The position numbers were made by a program, and so were the translations under genes. A stretch of DNA of 64,000 nucleotides from Glycomyces sambucus (lineage in GTDB: Bacteria; Actinomycetota; Actinomycetes; Mycobacteriales; Micromonosporaceae), in contig NZ_FNGF01000011.1 in assembly GCF_900102815.1 (NCBI RefSeq), forward strand, positions 1 to 64,000. Direction: 5' to 3'. The notes beneath the pieces are model-generated. The model was not told the origin of the DNA and did not search any database. It saw only the letters and a program-made list of their open reading frames with translations. This document shows positions 32,533 through 41,107 of the stretch, piece after piece. How positions within the stretch are numbered: position 1 is the first letter of the stretch; every line of letters starts with the position of its first letter.

Positions 32533-32937
32533 ATGACCGCTCTCACCGCCCCCGCCGCGACCGCCGCTGAGACCCGTCTGCGCTCGGTGCTGCGCCTCGA
32601 CGCCGTCGCCTGCGCCGCCTTCGGCCTCCTCATGACCGCGGGCTTCGCCCTGGTCGACTCGCTGCTGGGCCTCGGCCCGGCGTGGGCGGTGCCGTTCGGC
32701 GTGTACCTGCTCGGCTGCGCGGTCGCCCTGGCCCTGGTGGCCGGCTACCCGGACCTGGTGCGCGGCCAGGTGACCGGCGTGGTCGTCAACAACGCGATCG
32801 CCGCACTCGCCCTGGCGGTGCTGCCGTTCACGGGCCTGGTGGACCTGACGGTCGCGGGCTACATCGTCCTGCTGGGCGGCGCCGCCCTGGTCGCGCTCTT
32901 CGCGGTCCTCGAAGCCGCGGGTGCGGCCCGCATCTGA
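32533..32937 (+). CDS. Small four-helix integral membrane protein
   Basis: A 134-aa protein with a 22-residue soluble N-terminus and four transmembrane helices (for example VACAAFGLLMTAGFALVDSL and VGYIVLLGG-like AGYIVLLGGAALVALFAVLE). No catalytic motif seen. GGAGGG lies 5 bp before the ATG. Divergent from the MmyB-type regulator, a pairing common in actinobacteria where the regulator controls its neighbour. Function unknown. Confidence 0.75.
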   Translation: MTALTAPAATAAETRLRSVLRLDAVACAAFGLLMTAGFALVDSLLGLGPAWAVPFGVYLLGCAVALALVAGYPDLVRGQVTGVVVNNAIAALALAVLPFTGLVDLTVAGYIVLLGGAALVALFAVLEAAGAARI

Positions 32938-33041
32938 TCGCGTCGGTGAACGGGGCGGCGCTGTCGCGCCGCCCCGAAACGCGCTACCACCGCCGACGGC
33001 GACACGCCAAACAATCCACAACGCGAAATCGCCTGAATCAG

Positions 33042-33050
33042 TTATCCACA
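33042..33050 (+). promoter_or_regulatory. Single DnaA box upstream of the DUF4192 gene
   Basis: A perfect TTATCCACA lies 52 bp upstream of the DUF4192 start, in a comparatively AT-rich stretch (CAGTTATCCACAGCCCAAAA). A near-match CAATCCACA is at 33012-33020. The intergenic space 32938-33101 shows nothing else. Confidence 0.45.
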
Positions 33051-33101
33051 GCCCAAAAAACATTTCTCGACACTGCGGCGCATGTGGCGGACAGTTGACC
33101 A

Positions 33102-34082
33102 ATGAACATGACACAGGCGCGAATCAGCATCAACGGCCCCAACGACCTCCTCACCACGATCCCCCTGCTGCTGGGCTTCAAGCCGGAGCACAGCCTCGTA
33201 GTCGTGGGACTGGCCGCCCGGCAGCTCCAGTGCACCTTCAGGGTCGACCTGCCCGGCTCCGCCGACCACCTGGAGCACCTGCCGGACCTGACCGGGCAGC
33301 TCAGCCTCAACGAATGCGACGAATGCGTGGTCGTGGCCTACGGCGAGAAGGAGGTCGCCGAGGCGTCGATCGAACGGGCTGCCGCCCGCCTGTTCAACGC
33401 CGGGATTCCACCGCTCGACCGGCTCCGAGTCGCCGACGGGCGCTGGTTCAGCCTCACCTGCGACAAGCCCTGCTGCCCGCCCGAGGGCACCCCGATCCCC
33501 GAGACCTCCCCGGCCTCCTGCGAGGTCGCACTCGCCGGCTGCTACGCCGCGGCCGACCGCGCGGAGGTCGCCGAACTCCTCGCCCCGGCCGCACCGGGCC
33601 GCCGCGCCGCGGTCGAACGGGCGGTCGCGGCGGCCCTCGCCGCCGAAGCCGACCTCGACTGGGCCACCCAGCGGTCCCAGGACCTCCACGCGATCGACCA
33701 CTGGATGAGCACGACCGCGCTCCCGGGCCCGGACGACATCGCCTCGATCGGTCTCGCCTTGGGGGACTTGGACATCCGCGACTACGCGATCCGCCGCATC
33801 TGCACCGGGCAGTTCGAGTCCAACCGGCTGGACCTGTGGACCTGGGTGACCCGCCACATGGCCGACGACCTCCGCGCCCCGGCCGCCACGGTCGCGGGCT
33901 TCGCCGCCTACCGCTTCGGGAACGGGGTCCTCGCCCTCGAAGCCTTCGACACGGCCCTCAAGTCGAGCCCGAACTACCGGCTCGCGCAGATGCTCAGGGC
34001 CGCCCTCCAAGCCGGCTACCCGCCGGCCTCCCTCGCCAACATCGGCACCGCGGAACTGGAAGCCGCAGGAAGAGAGGAATGA
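33102..34082 (+). CDS. DUF4192 domain-containing protein
   Basis: A 326-aa protein of the actinobacterial DUF4192 family. The hallmark start ISINGPNDLLTTIPLLLGFK followed by PEHSLVVVGL is present, as is the conserved Cys-rich patch RWFSLTCDKPCCPPEGTPIP. The C-terminal half is helical (RAAVERAVAAALAAEADLDW ... TWVTRHMADDLRAPAAT). Function is unknown across the family. The start is ATG at 33102, or the ATG two codons later. A DnaA box precedes it. It is followed 152 bp later by the MobA-like gene, with no clear operon evidence. Confidence 0.9.
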   Translation: MNMTQARISINGPNDLLTTIPLLLGFKPEHSLVVVGLAARQLQCTFRVDLPGSADHLEHLPDLTGQLSLNECDECVVVAYGEKEVAEASIERAAARLFNAGIPPLDRLRVADGRWFSLTCDKPCCPPEGTPIPETSPASCEVALAGCYAAADRAEVAELLAPAAPGRRAAVERAVAAALAAEADLDWATQRSQDLHAIDHWMSTTALPGPDDIASIGLALGDLDIRDYAIRRICTGQFESNRLDLWTWVTRHMADDLRAPAATVAGFAAYRFGNGVLALEAFDTALKSSPNYRLAQMLRAALQAGYPPASLANIGTAELEAAGREE

Positions 34083-34234
34083 GAGCCGCACGACCCCGCC
34101 CCACCCCACCGCCGCCACCGCCACCGCCACAAGTCAGAAGGGAACCGAATGACGACAAGAATCCGTCATAGACGCATCGGTACCGCTCCGGCCACAGGCC
34201 ACCGCACCTCGGACCTGATCGCTAGGCTGGGTGC

Positions 34235-34849
34235 ATGGGTGAACTCCCGAGCGATTTCGCCGCGATCCTCCTGGTCGGCGGCAAGGCCCGGCGATTCGCC
34301 GGATGCGCGAAATGCGAACTGGTCGTCGAAGGCGCCACGATCCTCGAGCGGGTGCTGGCGGCCTGCGAGGGGGCGGCTGCACGAGTGGTCGTGGGCACGC
34401 GGCCCGCCGACGCGGCGCCCCTGCCGAACGGGGCGGTCCAGGTCCTCGAGGACCCGCCGGGCTCAGGCCCAGCGCGGTCGGTGCGGACCGGCCTGGAGCA
34501 TGTGCCAGGCGACTGCACCCGGGTAGCGGTCCTGGCCGGGGACCTCCCGTTCCTGTCGACCGAGGCGCTGCGGCTCCTCATCGACACGGCGAACGCGGCG
34601 GGCCCCGAGTCCGGAGCCCTCTTCTGCGACAACGCGGGTCGCCGCCAGTGGCTGTGCGGCGTCTGGCCGGCCGGCCCGCTCCGTCGCAACGCGGCAGCGG
34701 TCGAACCCGGAGCCCCCGCACGGCTCCTGTTCACCGGGATCGACGTCGAGACCGTGGTCTGGGAGGACGCCAGTCCGCCCCCGTGGTTCGACTGCGACAC
34801 CCCGGACGACCTCGATCAGGCCCGCGCCTGGGCCGCCGACATGAAATAA
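34235..34849 (+). CDS. mobA: MobA-like molybdenum cofactor nucleotidyltransferase
   Basis: A 204-aa NTP-transferase. The N-terminal nucleotide-binding signature reads AAILLVGGKARRFAGCAK, close to LxGGxSxRxGxxK but with altered Arg/Gly spacing. EDPPGSGPARSVRTGL and VAVLAGDLPFLSTEAL (metal-binding Asp) follow, and the C-terminal WFDCDTPDDLDQAR motif is conserved in MobA/MocA proteins. It would attach GMP (or CMP) to molybdopterin. The irregular signature loop leaves some doubt about activity. The moaA-moaD operon of the same pathway is at 12.5 kb, not linked. Confidence 0.8.
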   Translation: MGELPSDFAAILLVGGKARRFAGCAKCELVVEGATILERVLAACEGAAARVVVGTRPADAAPLPNGAVQVLEDPPGSGPARSVRTGLEHVPGDCTRVAVLAGDLPFLSTEALRLLIDTANAAGPESGALFCDNAGRRQWLCGVWPAGPLRRNAAAVEPGAPARLLFTGIDVETVVWEDASPPPWFDCDTPDDLDQARAWAADMK

Positions 34850-34909
34850 GCGGCAGCGACTCCCACTCGACGGCACCGCGACGACCGGCCGAACCGGCAC
34901 GAACGCATC

Positions 34910-34944
34910 GCGCCATCGCGCCATCGCGCCATCGCGCCATCGCC
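34910..34944. repeat. Octamer tandem repeat GCGCCATC
   Basis: Four perfect copies of the 8-bp unit GCGCCATC (34910-34941) plus three bases, in the non-coding stretch between the MobA-like and rhomboid genes. Confidence 0.9.
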
Positions 34945-35040
34945 GAACGAGAGTCGACCATCCGCTGAGGCGGTCAACGACGACCGCGGCCGAAGCCCCG
35001 GCTTCAGCCCTGACGACCATGCAGGCAATCGACATCCGGG

Positions 35041-35083
35041 CGGGTGGGCGAGGGGTGGGTGGGGGGGAGGGGGGAGGGGGAGG
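35041..35083 (+). other. G-rich tract with quadruplex potential
   Basis: A run of G-tracts of 3-7 bases (GGGTGGGCGAGGGG, then GTGGGTGGGGGGGAGG and onward) with one- to two-base loops. Strong intramolecular G-quadruplex potential on the plus strand. No gene is visible in 34850-35183. Confidence 0.6.
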
Positions 35084-35184
35084 CCCCCAAGGCGAACAGC
35101 CTCGCTCGACCAGGTGCGCACGAAGGTCGCGTACACGCTGAACGCGAGCCGCAGCACGGGCGGATACGAACCGGAGACAGCAAG

Positions 35185-35222
35185 CGACCCCGGGGCCGCC
35201 TGGCGGCGGCCTCCCGGGGTCG
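35185..35222 (-). terminator. Hairpin after the rhomboid gene
   Basis: Arms 35185-35200 and 35205-35222 pair over 16 bp with a 2-nt bulge and a 4-nt loop, starting 6 bp beyond the rhomboid stop codon. Confidence 0.65.
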
Positions 35223-35227
35223 ATTAG

Positions 35228-36154
35228 CTAGACGATGTCGAAGCGGTTGTCGAGGGAGCCGGTCTGGATGAACGTGACCACGGCGAGCGCGATCAGGAAG
35301 ACCGCGAAGCCGACCCAGTGGAGCCGGCGCCGCTCGCGCGGCGTGAAGGTCAGGATCGCGCCGCAGATCAGGCCGCCCACGAGGCCGCCCACGTGGCCGG
35401 CGAAGCTGAAGCCCATGATGAGCGTCAGCACCAGGTTGAGGCCCAGGAGCACGTAGATGCCCTGGTTGTCGCGCCGGAGCTTGCGGTTCACCATGATGAG
35501 CAGCCCGAACAGGCCGTAGACGGCGCCGGAGGCGCCGGCCGTGAAGGTGTCGTACGAGAACAGGTACACCGCGACCGATCCGGCCAGACCGGACAGGAAG
35601 TAGGCCGCGGTGAACCGCGCGGGGCCGAGGTCGCGTTCGAGGATCCGCCCGAGCATCCACAGCACCACCATGTTGAACAGGAGGTGGATGGCGCCGAAGT
35701 GCAGGAACATGCCCGTGATCATGCGGTAGTACCCGCCTGCGGCCACGAACGGCGCGGTGATCGACATCCCGAAGACCTCTGCGGTGACCTCGGAGCGGTA
35801 GCCCGGGAGGTACCCGATCTCCGCGCCGAGCAGGTGCAGCGGCGTCAGCGCCGAGGACGTGGCCGCCGCGAGGCCGCCGCCGGCGACCAGCGCCAGCACG
35901 AAGACCGCGACGTTCGCGCCGATGAGGGCCTTCGTGACCGTGCCCGCGGCGCCCGCGCGGGCGCCGCCGCCGAACGACGAGCGCGTCTTGCGCATCGTCC
36001 GGCGGCCCTCGGCCACGCAGTCGGGGCACTGGAAGCCCACGGGGGCGTCGATCCGGCAGTCGGCGCAGATCGGCTTGTCGCAGCGCACGCAGCGCAGGTA
36101 GGTCTGGCGGTTCCGGTGGCGATAGCAGACCGGGGCCGACTGCTCTTCGCTCAT
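35228..36154 (-). CDS. Rhomboid family intramembrane serine protease
   Basis: A 308-aa rhomboid. Residues 10-46 form a zinc-binding B-box-like module (CYRHRNRQTYLRCVRCDKPI, then CADC and CPDC). Six transmembrane helices follow. The catalytic Ser is Ser209 in TAGASGAVYGL, with His254 in FSFAGHVGGLVGG; the HLLFN motif (157-161) supplies the oxyanion residues. It cleaves membrane proteins within the bilayer; substrates unknown. The pairing with a cyclophilin gene 10 bp upstream is frequent next to crgA in actinobacteria. An about 18-bp hairpin follows. Confidence 0.93.
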   Translation of the reverse strand: MSEEQSAPVCYRHRNRQTYLRCVRCDKPICADCRIDAPVGFQCPDCVAEGRRTMRKTRSSFGGGARAGAAGTVTKALIGANVAVFVLALVAGGGLAAATSSALTPLHLLGAEIGYLPGYRSEVTAEVFGMSITAPFVAAGGYYRMITGMFLHFGAIHLLFNMVVLWMLGRILERDLGPARFTAAYFLSGLAGSVAVYLFSYDTFTAGASGAVYGLFGLLIMVNRKLRRDNQGIYVLLGLNLVLTLIMGFSFAGHVGGLVGGLICGAILTFTPRERRRLHWVGFAVFLIALAVVTFIQTGSLDNRFDIV

Positions 36155-36164
36155 CGAGTCCTTA

Positions 36165-36686
36165 CTACTTCTCGATGACGACGGACTCGATGACGATCTC
36201 GTTGACCGGGCGGTCCATCGGGCCGGTGGCGGTCTTGCCGATCCGGTCGACGACGGCCTTGGAGTCCTCGTCGCTCACCTTGCCGAAGATGGTGTGGCGG
36301 AAGTTGAGGTGCGGGGTCGGGCCCAGCGTGATGAAGAACTGGGAGCCGTTGGTGCCCGGTCCGGCGTTCGCCATGGCGAGGAGGTACGGCTCGCCGAAGT
36401 GGAGGTCGGGGTGGAACTCGTCGGCGAACTGGTACCCGGGGCCGCCGCGGCCGGTGCCGGTCGGGTCGCCGCCCTGGATCATGAAGCCGTCGATGACCCG
36501 GTGGAAGATGACACCGTCGTAGTACGGTCCCGATCCGGCCGCGCCGGTCTCGGGGTCCTTGTACTCCTTGGTGCCCTCGGCCAGTCCCACGAAGTTCGCC
36601 ACGGTCTTGGGCGCGTGGTTGTCGAGCAGCTCGATGGTGATGTCGCCGGCATTGGTCTTCAGCGTCGCCTTGGTCATGGCGTCCAT
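36165..36686 (-). CDS. Peptidyl-prolyl cis-trans isomerase, cyclophilin type
   Basis: A 173-aa single-domain cytoplasmic cyclophilin. The catalytic core is visible as VIFHRVIDGFMIQGGDPTGT (Arg and Gln of the active site), MANAGPGTNGSQFFITLG and HTIFGKV. Loop insertion KEYKDPETGAAGSGPYYDG is typical of the actinobacterial PpiA type. It accelerates proline isomerisation in protein folding. Start MDAMTKATLK or the Met three codons later; neither has a strong ribosome site, so a short or leaderless 5' end is possible. It forms a two-gene unit with the rhomboid gene. Confidence 0.92.
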   Translation of the reverse strand: MDAMTKATLKTNAGDITIELLDNHAPKTVANFVGLAEGTKEYKDPETGAAGSGPYYDGVIFHRVIDGFMIQGGDPTGTGRGGPGYQFADEFHPDLHFGEPYLLAMANAGPGTNGSQFFITLGPTPHLNFRHTIFGKVSDEDSKAVVDRIGKTATGPMDRPVNEIVIESVVIEK

Positions 36687-36793
36687 GGTGCCAGACGGCC
36701 GAGGTTCGTCCAACTTTCTCCCCCGTTTCCCTCGACGGGTGTCACAGCCCGGTGCACGATGAGTTGTACAGGCACCTAGAGGAGGCATTCACG

Positions 36794-37156
36794 ATGGGCT
36801 TGAGCCGACGTTCCACCACTCCCGCCCGGGAGGCTGTGGACCATTTCAAACACGGTGTGACCTCGTTCAAGGACGCGGGATTCGCAGCGGCACGGGGCAC
36901 GAAGGAGGCCGCGGCGCCGAGGGTCAACGTCGTCCTGGCGAAGGTGGGGCTGCGCAAGCCCCCGGCACCGAAGTGGCCGTGGGTCGCGGGTGCGATCGGC
37001 GCGGGGCTCGCGATCGGCGGGGCCGTCGCGTACCTGTGGTACCGGCAGCGGACGGAGTCGATCGGGGAGCAGCTCCTCGCGGACGAACTGCTCGACGACA
37101 CGGAGCTGGACGACCGGGCGCTCCAGGACGAGCTCGTCGACAGCGTCAGCCGCTAA
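36794..37156 (+). CDS. Small single-pass membrane protein
   Basis: A 120-aa protein with an amphipathic basic N-terminal half, one transmembrane helix (WPWVAGAIGAGLAIGGAVAY) around residues 62-82, and an acidic C-terminus (LLADELLDDTELDDRALQDE). The start at MGLSRRST is supported by GAGGAGG 8 bp upstream. Proteins like this are common and uncharacterised in actinobacteria. Divergent from the cyclophilin gene. Confidence 0.7.
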   Translation: MGLSRRSTTPAREAVDHFKHGVTSFKDAGFAAARGTKEAAAPRVNVVLAKVGLRKPPAPKWPWVAGAIGAGLAIGGAVAYLWYRQRTESIGEQLLADELLDDTELDDRALQDELVDSVSR

Positions 37157-37569
37157 CCGCGGCGATCCGGGGGGACGCCGCGGCAGCGATGGAGCGACAA
37201 GTGAAGAATCCGGCCGGACGCCGGCCGGTGGCGCGGAGCGCCGCCGGGTGGGACCGGTGGACGGGCGACTCGGGGATCCGTGGGGACACGGGTCCCCGAA
37301 CCGTTTGCGCGCCTTGGGAATCGGGAACCCCGGGAAGGGCAACGCCGGACCGGTGCCTCGCCTCGGGGGGGAGTGGGCGAGTCCACCGATCCGGCGTCAT
37401 GGGGGCGGGATAACGGGTACCGCCGCGGCAGGGCCGCGGCCACGCAACCGATTGTCGCGCCCCGTTCGCGTTCTGGGAAGGGCGAGGCGGTGGCGGTTAT
37501 ACGCCATGGCGCATAACCGCCATCCACTGTCGACGGAACGTCCGTGGATCGTCACGGACGGTGCGCTGT
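37157..37569. other. Intergenic region with two inverted repeats
   Basis: No gene seen. Bases 37491-37522 form a 32-bp near-perfect palindrome (arms TGGCGGTTAT / ATAACCGCCA around ACGCCATGGCGC, one mismatched pair). A second hairpin (CGTCCGTG / CACGGACG, 37539-37560) lies 10 bp past the aminotransferase stop and is its likely terminator. Confidence 0.55.
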
Positions 37570-38664
37570 TCAGGCGCGGGAGGACTCCACGGCCTTGGCG
37601 AGGCGGCGCACGCCCTCGTCGATCCGGTCGGCCTTGACGGCCGAGTACGCCAGGCGCAGGCAGGACTCGCCGCCTTCGAGCACGAAGTCGGTGCCCTTGA
37701 CGACCTGGACGCCCTCGTCTCCGGCCGCCGCGGCGACCTTCGCGCAGTCGACGCCCTCGCCGAGGTCGACCCACAGGAAGTAGCCGCCGTCGGGCACCAC
37801 GAACTCGGCGTTCGGCAGGTGCGCGCGCAGGGACGCGGCGAGCTGGTCGACGCGCTCCTCCAGGGCGGCCTTCACGGTGGCGATCGAGCGGTCGAGCGCG
37901 CCCGAGGCCGCGAACTGGTAGATCGTGGCCTGCGCGAACATGTTCGGCGCGATGTACGTGTTGGTGGCGGCGGCCGCGATCGAGGCGATCAGGTCCGCGG
38001 GGCCGACCAGGTAGCCGGTGCGCAGGCCCGGGCACACGGTCTTGGAGAACGAGCTCGCGTACACGACGCGGTCCTCGTCGTCCTGCTCCAGCATGGTGGG
38101 GAACTGCCCGCCGCGGAAGCGGATGTCGAGGTACGGGTCGTCCTCGAAGATCGTGAAGTCGTACTCGCCCGCGAGCTGGAGCAGGCGGGTGCGCTTCTCG
38201 CCCGACAGCGTCACGCCGGCCGGGTTCTGGAAGTTCGGGATGATGTGCGCCAGGCGCGGGCGGACGCCGCCCTTGAGCAGGGCTTCGAGCTCGTCGACGT
38301 CGAGGCCGTCGGCCTGGACGCGCACCGGGTGGAGCTGGCCGCGGCGCTCGCGCAGGCCCAGGAGGGTCCGGTCGTAGCTGGGCCGTTCGACGATCACCGG
38401 GGTGTCGGGCTTGACGAGCGCGTCGAACAGGAACGCGTCGGCCTGCATCGAGCCGTTGGTGACCAGCACGTTCTCGGGGTTCACGTCGTGCTTGGCGGCG
38501 ATCCACTCGCGCAGCGCCGGGTAGCCCACGGACGTGCCGTAGCCGGTGGTCCCGGCCGGGTCGGCGTCGAGGGCGGCCACGGCCGCGGCCTTGAGGCCCT
38601 CGGTGTCGACGATGTCGAGCGACGGGGCGCCCCGGGAGAAAGAGATGACGTCGGTGTTCGGCAT
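37570..38664 (-). CDS. PLP-dependent aminotransferase, class I/II fold
   Basis: A 364-aa fold-type I aminotransferase of the 2-aminoadipate/aromatic transaminase (MocR-C-like, LysN) group without an HTH. ISFSRGAPSLD and YGTSVGYPALREWIA are the N-terminal signatures. IIPNFQNPAGVTLSGEKR is diagnostic, FEDDPYLDIRF supplies the Asp binding the pyridine nitrogen, and the PLP lysine sits in SSFSKTVCPGLRTGY. The C-terminal Arg in SCLRLAYS binds the substrate carboxylate. Its exact amino acid is unknown. Start MPNTDVIS is the natural family N-terminus. Monocistronic. Confidence 0.88.
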   Translation of the reverse strand: MPNTDVISFSRGAPSLDIVDTEGLKAAAVAALDADPAGTTGYGTSVGYPALREWIAAKHDVNPENVLVTNGSMQADAFLFDALVKPDTPVIVERPSYDRTLLGLRERRGQLHPVRVQADGLDVDELEALLKGGVRPRLAHIIPNFQNPAGVTLSGEKRTRLLQLAGEYDFTIFEDDPYLDIRFRGGQFPTMLEQDDEDRVVYASSFSKTVCPGLRTGYLVGPADLIASIAAAATNTYIAPNMFAQATIYQFAASGALDRSIATVKAALEERVDQLAASLRAHLPNAEFVVPDGGYFLWVDLGEGVDCAKVAAAAGDEGVQVVKGTDFVLEGGESCLRLAYSAVKADRIDEGVRRLAKAVESSRA

Positions 38665-39022
38665 GACACCAGCGTAAGCGGCCCACAGGGCGGACGTCGA
38701 CCGGCATGTGCACAGGCCATGGCGGGCCTCACCCGGCGTCACGGGGAGTGAGGGCGGGTCAGGGGCGGTCAGGGCGCGGCACCGGGCGGCTCCCCGCGCG
38801 GCCCGCGCCGCGCGAGGAGCCCGGCGCGATACGGTGCAGGAGAAGCCGGTCGCGCCGAACCGCACCGCGCCGCCGCCGACGGGAGCCGCCGCAGCGGCGG
38901 ACCGCGGCGGCGGGCGGCGCCGCCGCGGAGGTCTCGCGGCGGCGCCCGGCTGGTGAGAGCACAATCGAACCCGTGGTCCCCGGGCGGCGAGCCGCCCGCG
39001 CGGGCCCGGAAGGAGGAGGACG
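38665..39022. other. GC-rich intergenic region
   Basis: About 358 bp between the divergent aminotransferase and PEBP genes. It is extremely GC-rich around 38860-38950 with overlapping GCCGCC/GGCGGC complementarity that could fold, but I see no defined operator, repeat array or small gene. Confidence 0.4.
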
Positions 39023-39541
39023 ATGACGTCGCTCGACCGCACGCGGGCCCCCTGGCCCTACGATTTCCTTCCCCCGGTCCCGTCGTTCACGCTCGTCTCC
39101 GACGACGTCGCCGACGGCGAGACCCTCCCGGCCGCGCAGGTCGCCGGGCAGGACGTGTCCCCGCACCTGGCCTGGTCCGGCTTCCCCGCCGAGACCGCCG
39201 CGTTCGCGGTGACCTGCTACGACCCCGACGCGCCGACCGGCTCGGGCTGGTGGCACTGGATGCTCCTGGGCCTGGACGCCTCGGTGACCGAGCTGGCGAC
39301 CGGCGCGGCCGGATCGCCGCCGCTGGGCGCGTTCCAGCTGCGCAACGACTCCGGCGGGGTCGGCTTCGCCGGCGCCGCACCGCCGCCAGGCGACCCCGAC
39401 CACCGGTACCTGTTCGCCGTCCACGCCCTGAAGGACCAGGTCGCGGTCGACCCGGCCTCGTCGATGGCGATCGGGGCGTTCCACCTGACGTTCAACGCCA
39501 TCGCGCGCGCCGTCATCGCCCCGGTGTACCGCAATGCCTGA
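39023..39541 (+). CDS. YbhB/YbcL-type phosphatidylethanolamine-binding protein
   Basis: A 172-aa PEBP/Raf-kinase-inhibitor-like protein. Family motifs: VAGQDVSPHLAWSGFP, FAVTCYDPDAPTGSGWWHWM (the DPDAP anion-binding loop), then GGVGFAGAAPPPGDPDHRYL (the GxxGPxPPxGxxHxY motif with changes) and FAVHALKD. The biochemical role is unresolved; a small-molecule or phosphate-group binding pocket is known in the family. AAGGAGGAGG precedes the ATG. The 3' end overlaps the thiolase start by 8 bp, so the two are co-translated. Confidence 0.9.
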   Translation: MTSLDRTRAPWPYDFLPPVPSFTLVSDDVADGETLPAAQVAGQDVSPHLAWSGFPAETAAFAVTCYDPDAPTGSGWWHWMLLGLDASVTELATGAAGSPPLGAFQLRNDSGGVGFAGAAPPPGDPDHRYLFAVHALKDQVAVDPASSMAIGAFHLTFNAIARAVIAPVYRNA

Positions 39542-40703
39542 GGCCGTGGTCCTCGCCGCCGCCCGCACGCCGCTGGGGCGCCGCGGCGGCGCCCTCGCGG
39601 GCGTGCACGCCGTCGACCTGGCCGCGCACGCGATGAACGCGGCCCTGGAGCGGTCCGGGCTCGGGCCCGACGCCGTCGACGACGTGGTGCTCGGCTGCGT
39701 CTCGCAGGTCGGCGAGCAGTCCTGGAACGTCGCCCGGAACGCGGTCCTCGCCGCGGGCTGGCCCGACGCGATCCCCGGGACGACCGTGGACCGGCAGTGC
39801 GGGTCGAGCCAGCAGGCGGTCGCGTTCGCGGCCGCGGCGGTCCTCGCCGGGCACGCCGACGTGATCGTCGCCGGGGGCGTGGAGTCGATGAGCCGCGTCC
39901 CGATGGGGTCGAGCCTCGGCGCCGGCGCGGGCGAGCCGTACGGTCCGGCGGTGCGCGAACGCTATGCGGCGCAGGTCGACGCGGCCGCGGCGATGCCGTT
40001 CAACCAGGGCGTGGCGGCCGAGCGGGTCGCCGCCAGGTACGGGATCGGCCGGGAGGCGATGGACGCGTTCGCGCTCGCCAGCCACGAGAAGGCCGCCGCG
40101 GCGGCCGACAAGGGCCTGTTCGCGGCCGAGATCGCGCCGGTCGCGACGGCGGCGGGAACGGTCGGCGCCGACGAGGGCGTCCGGCGGGACACGAGCCTCG
40201 AACGGCTCGCAGGCCTCAAGCCGGTGTTCCAGGCGGACGGGTCGGTGACGGCGGGGACGTCGTCGCAGATCTCCGACGGGGCGGCGGCGCTGGTGGTCAC
40301 CACCGACGCGCACGCGCGGCGGCTCGGGGTGCGGCCGCTGGCGCGGATCGCGGCGGCGTGCGCGGTCGGGTCGGACCCGGTGCTCATGCTCGACGGGCCG
40401 ATCCCGGCGACCGCGAAGATCCTGCGGCGCACCGGGCTCGACCTCGACGAGATCGACGTGTTCGAGGTGAACGAGGCGTTCTCGGCGATCCCGCTGGCGT
40501 GGCTGGCCGAGACCGGCGCGGACGAGGAGCGGCTGAACCCGAACGGCGGCGCGATCGCCCTCGGGCACCCGCTGGGCGCCTCGGGCGCGCGGCTGGCCGC
40601 GACGATGCTCCACCACATGCGGGAGACCGGGCTGCGGCGCGGGCTCCAGGTGATGTGCGAGGGCGGCGGCATGGCCAACGCGACGGTGTTCGAGCTCCTC
40701 TAG
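39534..40703 (+). CDS. Thiolase family acetyl-CoA C-acetyltransferase
   Basis: A 389-aa thiolase. Nucleophile Cys89 in TVDRQCGSSQQA, the FEVNEAFSA motif, catalytic His345 in GGAIALGHPLGASG, and Cys375 in CEGGGMANATV are all present. It condenses two acetyl-CoA or cleaves 3-ketoacyl-CoA in fatty acid oxidation; direction and chain length cannot be told. It overlaps the PEBP gene. No hydroxyacyl-CoA dehydrogenase gene is adjacent. The C-terminus is complete. Confidence 0.93.
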   Translation: MPEAVVLAAARTPLGRRGGALAGVHAVDLAAHAMNAALERSGLGPDAVDDVVLGCVSQVGEQSWNVARNAVLAAGWPDAIPGTTVDRQCGSSQQAVAFAAAAVLAGHADVIVAGGVESMSRVPMGSSLGAGAGEPYGPAVRERYAAQVDAAAAMPFNQGVAAERVAARYGIGREAMDAFALASHEKAAAAADKGLFAAEIAPVATAAGTVGADEGVRRDTSLERLAGLKPVFQADGSVTAGTSSQISDGAAALVVTTDAHARRLGVRPLARIAAACAVGSDPVLMLDGPIPATAKILRRTGLDLDEIDVFEVNEAFSAIPLAWLAETGADEERLNPNGGAIALGHPLGASGARLAATMLHHMRETGLRRGLQVMCEGGGMANATVFELL

Positions 40704-40724
40704 GAACCGGAGCAAGGGGGCGCA

Positions 40725-40787
40725 TCAGGAAATATCCTGATAAATCCCCCTTAAGGGACCCCTGGCACAAGAGTACGCCGGGGGTCC
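40725..40787. terminator. Convergent inverted repeats, thiolase / crgA
   Basis: TCAGGA-AATA-TCCTGA (40725-40740) is a perfect AT-containing palindrome. GGACCCCTGG / CCGGGGGTCC (40756-40765, 40778-40787) forms a second stem with one mismatch. Both lie between convergent stops. Confidence 0.45.
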
Positions 40788-40843
40788 GACATCGTTCCGG
40801 GGCCGAGCGATACGAGGAACGCTCGGGTCTCAGCGGGGGTGCG

Positions 40844-41107
40844 TCAGCGCCACTTCGAGAGGACGAGCAGGGCCGCGACCATGCAGGAGAAGCCGACCGC
40901 GAGGTTCCAGTAGCCCCAGGCCGCCACGGGGAACGCCATGCCCGAGAGGTAGAACAGCGTGAGCCAGCCGATGCCGATCACGATGAGGGCGACGGCGGTG
41001 ATGGGGACCCACGTCGGGCTGGGCTCGTAGCTCTCGCCCGAGGTCGTGCTCTTACCCGGGCCCGAGCTCGAGTAGACCTTCTTCTTGCGCATGCGTGACT
41101 TCGGCAT
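40844..41107 (-). CDS. crgA: Cell division protein CrgA
   Basis: An 87-aa membrane protein. The basic N-terminus MPKSRMRKKKVYSSSGPGKS is characteristic of CrgA, followed by two transmembrane helices (about 33-55, TWVPITAVALIVIGIGWLTL; and 62-83) linked by a short loop with Tyr-Leu-Ser-Gly. CrgA coordinates FtsZ-ring and septal peptidoglycan synthesis in actinobacteria. The start at MPKSRM follows GGAGAG. As in other actinobacteria it sits beside the class E sortase gene, here divergent. Confidence 0.95.
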   Translation of the reverse strand: MPKSRMRKKKVYSSSGPGKSTTSGESYEPSPTWVPITAVALIVIGIGWLTLFYLSGMAFPVAAWGYWNLAVGFSCMVAALLVLSKWR

